From positions 1-64,000 of the forward strand of contig WYEQ01000012.1 of NCBI GenBank assembly GCA_009904015.1: 64,000 nucleotides of DNA. The letters are read 5' to 3'. Source of the stretch: Desulfurococcales archaeon. GTDB lineage: Archaea > Thermoproteota > Thermoprotei_A > Sulfolobales > Fervidicoccaceae. Shown in pieces: positions 16,149 to 25,469 of the stretch (positions within the stretch are counted from its first letter, which is position 1; every line of letters starts with the position of its first letter). The notes beneath the pieces are model-generated. The model had not been told where the DNA came from. It worked only from the letters and a program-made list of their open reading frames with translations, and ran no database searches. Made by a program: the position numbers and the translations under genes.

Positions 16149-18889
16149 TGGCTAACATAAGGCTGAGGGAGCTCGAGGTAGAGGGGTTCAGGAGCTATCA
16201 CGATAAATGCAGGGTCGTGTTTAGCGATGGAGTGAACGTCATTGTTGGGAGAAACGGGGCTGGCAAGACAACGCTCGTGGAAGCAATATACTTCGCTTTA
16301 TCAAGCAAGACGATGAGAGGCAACATAGAGGACCTCTACAACGCCAGGAGCAGAAAGCCGATACACGTGAGGCTAGTGCTTGAGAGCGATAAGGGAGAAA
16401 TAAAGATTGAGAGGGAAAGGCCAAACACGATGGGTGATAAGCTCATCCTCAACAACGGTGTTCAGGCAATAGGCGCTAGGAGCGTTGACTCTCGCATAGC
16501 CGAGGTGCTGGGCCTGGGAAGAATCGCTGAGCTGAGCGGCGGTTTACCGAAGATATTGAAGACAGCGTTTGTTTCTCAGGGAGAGCTGCTCGAGTACGCC
16601 GATATGCTGTCCAGCGGCGGTAAGGATAAGAAGGAGTGGATTGACACGCAGCTCGGGCTAAGAGACTATGAGGAGGCGTACAGAAAGCTGGGGGAGTACT
16701 CAGTGAAGGCAAGGGTGGATAACCGGGAGAGGAGATACAAGGTATCAGAGGACGACTACAAACTACTGCTAGATGACATAAGCTCAACTGAAACCAAGCT
16801 CAGGGAGAAGGAGAGGGAGCTTAAGGAGAAGGAAAACGAGCTCGCAGCAACGAAGTCTGAGCTAGCAAAGAAACAAAGCCAGAAAGAAGAGTTGGAGAAA
16901 AAGATAGCCGAAATAAAGGAAAGCCTCAAGCGCATTGAGGACAAAAAGAGAAGATTCGATGAGCTCAGTAGCACCAAGAGAACGCTTGGGGAGGAGCTCA
17001 GCAGAAAGAAAAGCATGCTTAAGGAAAAAGAAGCCATGCTTAGCGAGCTCACGCGGAAAGGAGTAAACGACGAGCTGGCCAAAGCTTTACTTGTAATAAA
17101 AGAAGCGGTATCGCTGAGAATGGAGACTGAAGCCACAATGAATGCTTTGGAGGAGTCAATGAAGCTCCTAGAGGAGGGCCTAGCCCTAATTGACGAGCTA
17201 AGAAAAATGAACGTATCCTTGGAGCCAGGGCTCACAGCTCTGAGAGAAGAGTACACAAAGGCTCTTCACTCAATGAAGAGGTCTATTCAAGATGTGGGAA
17301 AGCTGAAAGAGCGCCTCGAGAAAGAGAAGCTGGAGCTTGAGGAGCTGTTGAGCCAAGCAATACAGCTAATCTCCAGCACTATAGGAGGGGTGGCTAGCCC
17401 AAGCAGCATCGAGGAGGCAGCCATCATTATTGACAACGCGTACAGAAACGTGCTGAGCACCCTAACTAGAAGCGAGTTCGAGGCAAAGCAGCTCGAGGAC
17501 AAAATAGCGAGCTTATCCAAAGCCTCCGGTTTCTGTCCAGTATGTGGTGCACCATTAACCGAGGAGCACAGGGCAAAGCTGGTGGAAGAGGCTAAAGCCC
17601 AGCTACAGAGGGTCCTCAAAGCCCTTGATGAGTCAAGAAGAGTTAGAAGCCAGCTTGAAGAAATAACTGTGAGAATCAACAGCAAGATAAATACAGTGAA
17701 AAATCTGATGGAGAGGCTGGATGAGCTTAGCGCCGAGCAAGCGAGGATAAAGGAGAGGTACGGGGACCTCGAGCGGATGGAGAAGATAGCCTCAGTTATA
17801 GATGGATTGCTAAGCGCTCAAAGCAAGCTTAAGGGGCTACTAAGGGTAGATGTTTTGAAGCAGCTTGGCCTGGATGAAGCGAGCATTAGCGCCGAGAGAT
17901 TCCCCGAGGTCCACAGGGCGGTATCAGCAGCTATGGATGAACTAGCTGGGAAGCTCAGCGAGGCCTCTAGGAAGCTTGAAGAAGCCTTGGCTACTCTTAG
18001 CGGAGACCTCTCTCTCACAATAAGGGAGAAGCTATCAACAAGAGAGGCCTCGAAGGCCTTGATAAGCTCTCTTGAGCAATTAGTTAATGAGTACTTGAGG
18101 CTGAGAAGCGAGCTCGCAGGACTGAGCGAGGAAGTCGTATACATGGAGCAGAAGCTGGCGAGCATCGAGCAGGAGCTGGCTCAGCTACACTATGATGAAA
18201 AGGAGTACGATGAGGCTAGGAAAGCCTTCGAAGAGGAGCAAAGAAGATACACCCAGGTGCACGGGGATATACAGAGGCTGGAGGAGAGAGCACGTAACCT
18301 GGAGGCTCTTATCGCTGATAAGAAAACGGAGATTGAGAGCCTGAGGAAAAGCCTCAGCGAGCTCACGGAGGCGAGAACTAAGCTTTCGGTGCTACTCAAG
18401 GCTAGAAGCATGTATCACAGGGACGGCATACCATCAAAGCTGAGGGCATATGCTCTGGGCAAAATAAACGAGGAGTTCAACTCTCTATTACAGATGTTTA
18501 ACCTAGGCTTCAGGGAGGCACTGATAGACGAGGACCTAAACATTGTTCTCAGGAGCAGCTCGGCCTCTCTCCCAGCCTCGCAACTCAGCGGCGGCGAGAA
18601 AATAGTCGTGGCCCTCTCATTCCTCCTAGCGCTCAGGAAGACAGTTGAGGAGCTGCTGGTTGGCAGAAGAATCTTCGGGTTCCTAGTGCTGGATGAACCA
18701 ACAATACACCTCGACGAGGATAGGAGAACTGGCTTGATCGAGCTTCTAAAGGAGTTTCAGGGAGGCAGAGTTATTCCACAGCTAATTATAGTCACGCATG
18801 AGGAAGATTTGAAGGAGAGCGCTGATAACACAATTCATGTTGAGAACAACGGCTTGACCTCGACAGCCAAGATACTAATGGAGGATTAG
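16145..18889 (+). CDS. rad50: Rad50 SMC-like ATPase
   Basis: 914-aa ATPase partner of Mre11. Walker [10 protein letters not shown] is near residues 35-43, followed by two long coiled coils joined by the zinc hook CPVC (near 464-467), then the signature LSGGEK (near 814) and Walker B FLVLDEPTIHLD (near 850). Length and arrangement are complete. The start ATGATG overlaps the mre11 stop codon. Long open frames on the opposite strand across the coiled coils are a by-product of Lys/Glu/Leu-rich codons. Confidence 0.97.
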   Translation: MMANIRLRELEVEGFRSYHDKCRVVFSDGVNVIVGRNGAGKTTLVEAIYFALSSKTMRGNIEDLYNARSRKPIHVRLVLESDKGEIKIERERPNTMGDKLILNNGVQAIGARSVDSRIAEVLGLGRIAELSGGLPKILKTAFVSQGELLEYADMLSSGGKDKKEWIDTQLGLRDYEEAYRKLGEYSVKARVDNRERRYKVSEDDYKLLLDDISSTETKLREKERELKEKENELAATKSELAKKQSQKEELEKKIAEIKESLKRIEDKKRRFDELSSTKRTLGEELSRKKSMLKEKEAMLSELTRKGVNDELAKALLVIKEAVSLRMETEATMNALEESMKLLEEGLALIDELRKMNVSLEPGLTALREEYTKALHSMKRSIQDVGKLKERLEKEKLELEELLSQAIQLISSTIGGVASPSSIEEAAIIIDNAYRNVLSTLTRSEFEAKQLEDKIASLSKASGFCPVCGAPLTEEHRAKLVEEAKAQLQRVLKALDESRRVRSQLEEITVRINSKINTVKNLMERLDELSAEQARIKERYGDLERMEKIASVIDGLLSAQSKLKGLLRVDVLKQLGLDEASISAERFPEVHRAVSAAMDELAGKLSEASRKLEEALATLSGDLSLTIREKLSTREASKALISSLEQLVNEYLRLRSELAGLSEEVVYMEQKLASIEQELAQLHYDEKEYDEARKAFEEEQRRYTQVHGDIQRLEERARNLEALIADKKTEIESLRKSLSELTEARTKLSVLLKARSMYHRDGIPSKLRAYALGKINEEFNSLLQMFNLGFREALIDEDLNIVLRSSSASLPASQLSGGEKIVVALSFLLALRKTVEELLVGRRIFGFLVLDEPTIHLDEDRRTGLIELLKEFQGGRVIPQLIIVTHEEDLKESADNTIHVENNGLTSTAKILMED

Positions 18890-18891
18890 CC

Positions 18892-20070
18892 ATGAGCGAG
18901 ACCCTTGAGACGGTAGCAGTGAAGTACGAGGTACTCAGGAAGAAGCTCGCCAAGCTACTCGAGGAGCACGGAGTTCAGGACAAGCTCGAGAAGGGATGGT
19001 TTAGGCTCAGCGGCGATGAGCCCTGCCTCGAAGTTGCCGGAAGGCCTCCCATAGTTTTATCAGCTGTTGATGGAGGCAACAACAAGAGAAGCTCTCTATC
19101 CTTTGACTTATACGTAATAAAGGCGAGCGCCCAGGGCTTCACCCTGGGCATTAATGGCTCGCTGAGAAAGGCTTTCTCCAAGAAAATAGTTGATGTAGAC
19201 GTAATCATACCCACCGAGGGCTCGGGCGATAGGTTAACACTGTACAGGCAGGTGGCGGAGACCAAGATGCTGTACTACTCCTTGGCAAAGTCCAGCCTGG
19301 TACTCGGCGATGGAAGCGTGGAGTCCCTTGTGACAAGGCCCATACACGCTAAACTCGAGCTCCTGGACATGGAGGGCGGCGGGGAGATACACGTTGACTG
19401 CGAGGAGCTGGAGAAAATGGTTCTCAGGGATATAGATGAAAACCCGTACCAAGCGATGAGCGTGAAGAGCATTGTGGAGGAGGTGTCGATGGATAAATCG
19501 CTCAGCCAGGACAAGGCTTGGAGAAGAATACTTTATCTCGAGATACTGGAGAAAGCAGTTGTTCTCAAGCTCCTCTTCGACAAGATTCTCAACTCATCAT
19601 CACTAATGGTTTTCCTAACTAAGACCGGGAGGTCGAGGAGGTTCTTCAACGCGCCCGTATCCGACCAGTACGTCCTAAGCGCGACGACCAGGGAGGCGGG
19701 CTACTACCTAAACAGCGATGTATCATTCGATAAGCCTAGAGAAATGATAAAGGAGCTTCCAAGGAAATGCGGCCTCAGAGAGCTTGTGGAGAGGCTCACG
19801 TTCGTGAGAGGCCTGGTAAGGCTCGAAAACAACGCGCCCGTCATCGGGATGGAGGTCATATACAACGCTGATAGAATCCCATACTCTCAGAGAGAGGTCT
19901 TCACAGGCGTTATGTGTATACTAAGGTTGATTTCGCCCGGAGGGTACCCTCAGCCTCTATACATAGTTGATAGGGATACGCACATAGATAACAGGGAGGT
20001 CGAGGAGGTGGTCTTAGCTCTGGGATTATCAATGGCCCCAACAGGTAGGGAGGTGCTTGAGTATGAGTAG
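18892..20070 (+). CDS. nurA: NurA 5'-3' nuclease
   Basis: Nuclease that works with the HerA translocase in end resection. The protein is 392 aa, in the family range. The N-terminal VLSAVDGGNNKRSS (Asp near residue 57) and the C-terminal YIVDRDTHIDNREVEEV contain the acidic metal ligands expected of NurA's RNase H-like fold. It begins two bases after the rad50 stop and its end overlaps herA (ATGAGTAG). The operon context makes the call secure even though NurA sequences diverge widely. Confidence 0.92.
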   Translation: MSETLETVAVKYEVLRKKLAKLLEEHGVQDKLEKGWFRLSGDEPCLEVAGRPPIVLSAVDGGNNKRSSLSFDLYVIKASAQGFTLGINGSLRKAFSKKIVDVDVIIPTEGSGDRLTLYRQVAETKMLYYSLAKSSLVLGDGSVESLVTRPIHAKLELLDMEGGGEIHVDCEELEKMVLRDIDENPYQAMSVKSIVEEVSMDKSLSQDKAWRRILYLEILEKAVVLKLLFDKILNSSSLMVFLTKTGRSRRFFNAPVSDQYVLSATTREAGYYLNSDVSFDKPREMIKELPRKCGLRELVERLTFVRGLVRLENNAPVIGMEVIYNADRIPYSQREVFTGVMCILRLISPGGYPQPLYIVDRDTHIDNREVEEVVLALGLSMAPTGREVLEYE

Positions 20071-21778
20071 AGAGCCTGGAAAAGAAGTAGGAATCGTGAT
20101 TGGGGAGACAACCCCCGCGTATGCGATATACTTATCATATGAGCCTCCAAGGCTCGGGGAGTACGTCGTGATAGAGCATCCGGAGGGACCGGTCCTCGGG
20201 ATGGTTGAGGAATCGCTTATAGGGAACGCGTTTTTGACCGAGGACGCAAAGGACATCAGAGCAGCGATGAAAACGATAGAGATGATAGGCGAGGAGAGGC
20301 TTTACCTAAAAGGCAAGGTTAGGATACTCTCTCGGCTAGAAGACCTAGTACACAAGCAGAAGGTGAGGCCAGTTAAAACTCCGCCGAAGCCGGGCGCAAA
20401 AGTCTTCCTAGCAGATACCGATACATTAACAAAGATTTTTGTCCCCAGAGGAGCATCGGTGCTTAACGGTGAGGCCATATACGATGAGGAGAGCGGGAGA
20501 GGCTACATAAGGATAGGAACGCTTGCCAACAACCCAGGCGTGCCCGTATACGTTGATGTGACCCGCATGGTCGCTAGGCACACAGCCATACTCGCGATGA
20601 CGGGCGCGGGTAAATCCAACACGGTTGCAGTCATAGCTGATAGGGTTTCAAGAGCCTTTAAGGGAACGCTGGTTCTATTCGATTTTCATGGAGAGTACCT
20701 CGACGCGTTCCCCGACGCTGATTACAACATAGTGGTTCCACGCATAAACCCAAACGCTCTGAAGCTAAGCGAAATAGCCACCCTAGCCAACATATCTCCA
20801 TCATACCACAAGCAGTACAGAGTTCTGCGCCTTCTCTACGAGGTTGTTTATAAAAAGCTGAGCCAGAGCATCGAGTTCAGGAACAGGAATTTCATAGAGG
20901 TAATGATTGATATAGTGGATGACCTTGAGTCCATGGAGGAGGAAATAAAATCAAAGCGGCCCCCACAGCAACCCAACAAGAGGAGGAAGATAAGCAAGGA
21001 GCAGGTGAGACAAATAGCTAAGGAGAAGTATGGGGACGTCGCTGACCTGGTGGCAAGGCTAAGCGACCTGAAGAAGGATTATCTTTACGAGGTTGTGGGT
21101 AAACTCGAGGACCTAATGCTGAGGTATAAGGCTTTCCTGGACATAAATGCCCCGCAGTACATCGGTAACCTTATTGTTCCAGGCAAACTCAACGTCGTTG
21201 ATTTATCACAGGTTGATAGAGAGGGAAGCGACGTCTTCGTAGCGTATGTCGCGAGAACCCTGCTGGAGGAGAGGAAGAGGTATGTCACGAAAGGAGAGGG
21301 CTACGGCACGCCCGTGTTCCTCGTGCTGGAGGAGGCACACATACTTGTTCCCAAAGACGAGGATACAAACACGAAGAGAGTTTTCTCACAGGTAGCCAGG
21401 GAAGGAAGAAAGTTCGGTGTGGGAATATGCCTGGTTAGCCAGCGGCCAAAGAACATCGATGAGAACAGCTTGAGCCAAACCAACAACAAGATTATTCTCA
21501 GGCTAATCGAGCCGGAGGACCAGAGGTACGTGCAGAAAACCAGCGAGCAGCTGAGCAATGAGCTTTTAGGCCTGCTTACAAGCCTTGACACAGGTGAGGC
21601 CGTGGTTCTGGGAGACTTCACAATACTTCCAACAATAGTGAAGATCGATGAGCATAAGCACAAGACTATGGGCAGGGACCCCGACGTCGTGAGGGAGTGG
21701 ATGGCGCGCTCATCTAAGAAGAAAAGCGGAGAGCCTGACCTCTTCGACGAGTTCGCGAAGATGCAGTACGGTCTCTGA
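20063..21778 (+). CDS. herA: HerA DNA translocase/helicase
   Basis: Hexameric FtsK-like ATPase that drives DNA into NurA. An N-terminal HAS-barrel (about 1-100) is followed by Walker A AMTGAGKSNT near 180, Walker B VFLVLEEAHIL near 420 and the C-terminal VSQRPKNID and LRLIEPEDQRYV motifs. Length (571 aa) is complete. The ATG at 20063 overlaps the nurA stop; an in-frame TTG lies six bases upstream. Its stop overlaps the start of the following membrane gene. Confidence 0.95.
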   Translation: MSREPGKEVGIVIGETTPAYAIYLSYEPPRLGEYVVIEHPEGPVLGMVEESLIGNAFLTEDAKDIRAAMKTIEMIGEERLYLKGKVRILSRLEDLVHKQKVRPVKTPPKPGAKVFLADTDTLTKIFVPRGASVLNGEAIYDEESGRGYIRIGTLANNPGVPVYVDVTRMVARHTAILAMTGAGKSNTVAVIADRVSRAFKGTLVLFDFHGEYLDAFPDADYNIVVPRINPNALKLSEIATLANISPSYHKQYRVLRLLYEVVYKKLSQSIEFRNRNFIEVMIDIVDDLESMEEEIKSKRPPQQPNKRRKISKEQVRQIAKEKYGDVADLVARLSDLKKDYLYEVVGKLEDLMLRYKAFLDINAPQYIGNLIVPGKLNVVDLSQVDREGSDVFVAYVARTLLEERKRYVTKGEGYGTPVFLVLEEAHILVPKDEDTNTKRVFSQVAREGRKFGVGICLVSQRPKNIDENSLSQTNNKIILRLIEPEDQRYVQKTSEQLSNELLGLLTSLDTGEAVVLGDFTILPTIVKIDEHKHKTMGRDPDVVREWMARSSKKKSGEPDLFDEFAKMQYGL

Positions 21779-22224
21779 TGGGAGACTATTTGAGGAGAGA
21801 AACCCATATCCTGTTCGGCGTTGGGACAACGCTTTTTTTCTTCAGGTTTCTCCGGGGAAGCCTAGCGGAGCTTCTATTCATGGCTATTCTGGGAAGCCTA
21901 TTCCCAGACCTGGATGTCAGGCTTAAACACAGGGTTCTGCTCCACAACATCTTCTCCATGCTTGTTTTTCTATTAGCCACAGCAATCCTTCTTGTTTACC
22001 TGGGATACACATATAGCACAGCGCTGGAGCTCTCGTTAGCCGGAACATACTCATACACTACTCATTTACTCCTGGACTCATTCACCAGCAGAGGAGTAAG
22101 GCTTATGTGGCCCTTCAGCAATAAGTGGTTTGGGGCAAGGTCAGCCAGGTATGACAACCCCCTGATGAACATCACCTTCTCCATGATAGGAGCTCTCCTA
22201 ATACTCCTCGAGATAATACGATAA
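21778..22224 (+). CDS. YdjM/COG1988-type membrane protein
   Basis: Small membrane protein (148 aa) with three or four hydrophobic segments and conserved polar residues of the LexA-induced YdjM/predicted metal-dependent hydrolase group: RETHILFG near 6, GSLFPDLDVR near 38, HRVLLHN and HLLLDSFTSRGVRLMWPF near 95. It overlaps the herA stop by one base and so is the fifth gene of the repair operon. Enzymatic activity is not proven for the family. Confidence 0.8.
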   Translation: MGDYLRRETHILFGVGTTLFFFRFLRGSLAELLFMAILGSLFPDLDVRLKHRVLLHNIFSMLVFLLATAILLVYLGYTYSTALELSLAGTYSYTTHLLLDSFTSRGVRLMWPFSNKWFGARSARYDNPLMNITFSMIGALLILLEIIR

Positions 22225-22238
22225 GCAGGAGAACACAC

Positions 22239-22365
22239 AGTTTGTCTTTACCCCGGGTCCCGTCTGGGATAGGGATAATGAGCCGAAGACCCGGCCCGGG
22301 ATTGAACCCCCAGGTGGGGATATGTAATCCCAAACACTCGCCCTTCGGGGCGGGGAGGAGGTCAG
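22239..22365 (+). mobile_element. tnpB 3'-end/omega-RNA-like relic
   Basis: The 314-base gap before the ABC operon contains GC-rich hairpins (for example CCCGGGTC pairing with GACCCGG) ending in CGCCCTTCGGGGCG followed by GGGAGGAGGTCAG at 22339-22365. The same terminal block recurs in several other gaps of the window. The preceding ~70 bases can be read as a short peptide tail ending in a stop, as in tnpB 3' ends. I call it a relic of an IS200/IS605-type tnpB element that keeps the right end; no intact transposase is nearby. The gap also holds an AT-rich promoter region (22430-22500) for the next gene. Confidence 0.55.
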
Positions 22366-22538
22366 CGAGAGGAAAGCGTCAGTATATCCAGGTTTAATAT
22401 ACAAGAAAAGGTCTCCGCAACTCGATATCTGTAATTATTTATAACTTTTTTATAACATCAATTAAGTAGATTTGATAGTAAAATTTTTAAACTTATTTCC
22501 CACTAAAAGATTCTATCACTAATGGGGAGGATGTAAAA

Positions 22539-23840
22539 ATGAGAGGCTTATCCACAGCGTTGGTGGTGGGAATAATAGTCGCATTGATCGTGGGATTCGC
22601 CGCTGGCTATGTTCTGAAGCCATCGGGCACAGCCAGTACGGTGACCTCAACCGTTACTCGTACGGTCACTGCCCCCTCGGCTGGTACGGGGCTTCCAAGC
22701 GTGATCGAGGTGGGGGCCCTGCTGCCTCTTACTGGTAGGCTAGCGACTGTTGGTGAGGATATTCGAGTTGCACTGGAGGTCGCTCAGGACGATATAAACG
22801 CCTTCTTGAAGCAGGCAGGTCTCCCGGTCACGTTCAAAATCACCTTCGAGGATACCCAGACATCGCCTGACGTTGCGTTGCAGAAGCTGCAGGCCATGCA
22901 CTCAAGAGGCGTGCAGCTCTTCATAGGTCCAGCCTCAAGCGCTGAGGTCAGAAACGTCAAGACCTATGCTGATAGCAACAAGCTCGTGATAGTTAGCCCT
23001 TCAAGCACGGCTCCGGAACTAGCGATTCCGGGCGATATGGTCTTCAGGTTCGTCACCGATGACAGAGCGCAGGGGAGAGTCATAGCAGGGCTAGCCAAGC
23101 AGCTTGGTCTAACGCACATAGTGATTGTGTGGGCCGGTGACGCCTGGGGCGATGGTCTCCACGATGCAGTGGCTAATAGCGCAAAGGCTTTCGGCATAAA
23201 CGTCGTTGATGGTCCACGCTACGCGCCTGAAACAAAAGACTTCTCAAGCGAGGTCCAGCAGCTCAACAACATCGTGACTAACCTTATTAATCAGGCAGGA
23301 GCTTCAAAGGTAGGAGTAGTTCTGATTAGCTTTGAGGAGGGCACACAGTTCCTCATACAGGCTAGCAGGTACGAGAACCTAGGAAAGGTCGTGTGGCTTG
23401 GAACAGACGGCATAGCGAACGCTGCAAGCGTTGTCCAGGACCCGGTAGCCTCGAGCTTCGCTAGCAAAGTCAAGCTGTTTTCACCAATAATGGCTCCCAC
23501 CGAGTCAACAAAATTCAAGGAAGTTAAGAGCAAAGTTGTCGCTAAGCTAGGGAGAGAGCCGATACCTTACGCCTATAACGCGTACGATATTGCATGGGCC
23601 TTGTTCCTATCCGTGCTGGCAACAGGCAAGACTGACGGTGCATCAGTGGCTAAGATACTACCCTCAGTAGCTGATAGCTTCTTCGGAGCTTCTGGTTGGA
23701 CCAAGCTAAACGAGGCCGGGGACAGGGCGTTCGCTGACTACGTTGTGTACAAGGTTGTGACTGAGGGAGGCACGGCTAAGTGGGTAGCGGTAGGAATTTA
23801 CAGCATGGCGACAGATTCATTCACTGGCTCTCTAAGCTGA
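22539..23840 (+). CDS. branched-chain amino acid-type ABC substrate-binding protein
   Basis: Extracellular receptor of a LivJ/LivK-type ABC importer, 433 aa. An N-terminal membrane anchor (ALVVGIIVALIVGFAAGYVL) is followed by a Thr/Ser-rich linker and a type I periplasmic-binding domain starting EVGALLPLTGRLATVGEDI. The conserved IGPASSAEV and PSSTAPELA loops and the later AYNAYDIAWAL are typical. A ribosome-binding site (GGGGAGG) precedes the ATG. The ATPase and permease genes follow on the same strand after a short gap with its own AT-rich promoter-like stretch. Confidence 0.92.
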   Translation: MRGLSTALVVGIIVALIVGFAAGYVLKPSGTASTVTSTVTRTVTAPSAGTGLPSVIEVGALLPLTGRLATVGEDIRVALEVAQDDINAFLKQAGLPVTFKITFEDTQTSPDVALQKLQAMHSRGVQLFIGPASSAEVRNVKTYADSNKLVIVSPSSTAPELAIPGDMVFRFVTDDRAQGRVIAGLAKQLGLTHIVIVWAGDAWGDGLHDAVANSAKAFGINVVDGPRYAPETKDFSSEVQQLNNIVTNLINQAGASKVGVVLISFEEGTQFLIQASRYENLGKVVWLGTDGIANAASVVQDPVASSFASKVKLFSPIMAPTESTKFKEVKSKVVAKLGREPIPYAYNAYDIAWALFLSVLATGKTDGASVAKILPSVADSFFGASGWTKLNEAGDRAFADYVVYKVVTEGGTAKWVAVGIYSMATDSFTGSLS

Positions 23841-23867
23841 GATTAAGCGGAGAGCGCCACTTAACGG

Positions 23868-23905
23868 GCGAAATATATTTTATTTTTTTATAACCACAAT
23901 TTGAT
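23868..23905 (+). promoter_or_regulatory. AT-rich terminator/promoter stretch between receptor and ATPase genes
   Basis: AAATATATTTTATTTTTTTAT at 23870-23890 combines a T-run suited to archaeal termination with TATA-like sequence about 60-75 bp before the ATG at 23951. This would let the receptor be made in excess over the transporter core, as is common for ABC importers. It is a reading of base composition only. Confidence 0.4.
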
Positions 23906-23950
23906 TTATCGCTTCTTAAAGAAAAAAAGAGCTAGCTAAGATGATGTGCC

Positions 23951-24736
23951 ATGGCTGTAAGCGAGAGAGTAGTAGAGAAGGCTGTTGAGGTCAGAGTAGA
24001 TAGGGTCACCAAGTACTTCGGTGGACTAGTGGCAGTTGATAACGTATCAATGGATATTGAGCCCAGAAAGGTAACGCTGATTATCGGTCCAAATGGCAGT
24101 GGTAAAACGACGCTGCTTAACATAATCAGTGGGTACTACAAGCCTGATAAAGGAAGAGTTTTCTACAGGGGAGCTGATATAACTGGTTTGCCTCCGCACA
24201 AGATTAACAGTCTTGGGCTAGCTAGAACCTTTCAAATCCCTAAGCCCTTCCAGAACCTAACGGTGCTTGAAAACATGCTGGTTGCAGCTAGGTTCAACCC
24301 CGGCGAGAGAATGACCGCCTCGCTCTTCAAGGCTAGATGGATAAAAACGGAGGAAGCGCTTGTAGAGAAGGCCTTCACTATACTGAGAGAACTGAACCTG
24401 GATAAGGTTTGGGACCAGAGAGCGTCCTCCCTCAGTGGAGGACAGATGAAGCTCCTGGAGATAGGCAGGGTTCTGATGAACGATGCATCCACGATTCTTA
24501 TGGATGAGCCCGTAGCAGGGGTTCTCCCGTCCCTCGCAATAGATATATTCAAGATGATTCGAGAGCTGGTGGAGAAGAGGAACATTACATTCATCATTAT
24601 AGAGCATCGGCTCGACGTAGCCCTTGGCTTTGTTGATTACGTCTATGCCATGGCACGAGGAAAAGTGATATCTCAGGGCACGCCTGAAAAAGTTATTAAT
24701 GACCCCCTAGTACAGGAAAGCTACCTACAGGGGTGA
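23951..24736 (+). CDS. livG: LivG-type ABC transporter ATPase
   Basis: One of two ATPases of the amino-acid importer. Walker A IIGPNGSGKTT near residue 44, the LivG-specific GLARTFQIPKPFQNLTVLENM near 92, signature SLSGGQMKLLEIGR near 160 and Walker B TILMDEPVAGVLP near 180 are all present. At 261 aa it has the usual length. It is followed seven bases later by livF. Confidence 0.93.
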   Translation: MAVSERVVEKAVEVRVDRVTKYFGGLVAVDNVSMDIEPRKVTLIIGPNGSGKTTLLNIISGYYKPDKGRVFYRGADITGLPPHKINSLGLARTFQIPKPFQNLTVLENMLVAARFNPGERMTASLFKARWIKTEEALVEKAFTILRELNLDKVWDQRASSLSGGQMKLLEIGRVLMNDASTILMDEPVAGVLPSLAIDIFKMIRELVEKRNITFIIIEHRLDVALGFVDYVYAMARGKVISQGTPEKVINDPLVQESYLQG

Positions 24737-24743
24737 TTATAAA

Positions 24744-25463
24744 GTGCTGAAAGTAGAAAATCTAAACGCTGGATACGGCAAGCTCCAGGTTCTACACGAA
24801 GTTTCCCTCTTCTTCCCGGAGAGAAAGATATCCGTTGTTATAGGGCCAAACGGCAGCGGGAAGAGCACTCTTCTGAAAACAATTTTCGGTTTAACCAAGA
24901 TATATTCTGGCAAAATAATATTCGAGAACAACGATATCACTTTCCTTCCTCCTCACAAAATAGCTAGCATGGGCATAGCGTATCTGCCTCAGACGAACAA
25001 CGTTTTTGAAAACTTAACCGTCGAGGAAAACCTAAGAATGGCTGGGTACAACCTAAGCAAAGAGGAGCTGGAGGCAAGATTAGCGAGCTCTCTTGAGTTT
25101 TTCCCGCAACTAAAGTTGTACATGAAAAGAAAAGCCAGACAACTCAGCGGTGGGGAAAGACAAATGCTCGCCATAGCTATGTCCCTGATAAGGAAACCAA
25201 GGCTCATGATGTTTGATGAGCCCACCGCAGCGCTGGCCCCCAAGATCGCTCATCAAGTATTAAGAAGCATAGTTAAACTTAGAGATGAACTGGGCATAAC
25301 GATCATACTAGTAGAGCAGAACGCGAGAGCAGCATTGGAGATAGCTGATAAGGCATCGCTACTTGTCAGCGGAAGAGTAATTTTCGATGGATTGCCAAAA
25401 GACCTGCTAGAGAACCCGGAGCTAGGCAGGATGTACCTGGGAGTCACATCAAGTCAGGTGTGA
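24744..25463 (+). CDS. livF: LivF-type ABC transporter ATPase
   Basis: Second ATPase of the importer, 239 aa. Walker A VIGPNGSGKSTLLKTIFG near 31, LPQTNNVFENLTVEENL near 80, signature LSGGERQMLAIA near 131 and Walker B MMFDEPTAALAP near 153 are clear. It starts at a GTG with GGTGA upstream, and the permease gene begins six bases after its stop. Confidence 0.93.
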   Translation: MLKVENLNAGYGKLQVLHEVSLFFPERKISVVIGPNGSGKSTLLKTIFGLTKIYSGKIIFENNDITFLPPHKIASMGIAYLPQTNNVFENLTVEENLRMAGYNLSKEELEARLASSLEFFPQLKLYMKRKARQLSGGERQMLAIAMSLIRKPRLMMFDEPTAALAPKIAHQVLRSIVKLRDELGITIILVEQNARAALEIADKASLLVSGRVIFDGLPKDLLENPELGRMYLGVTSSQV

Positions 25464-25469
25464 GAACCG

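Noticed and set aside
16756-17256. Long ORF antisense to rad50
   Set aside because: Its Ser/Leu-rich translation is the mirror of the Lys/Glu/Leu-rich coiled coil; other such frames over rad50 have the same cause.
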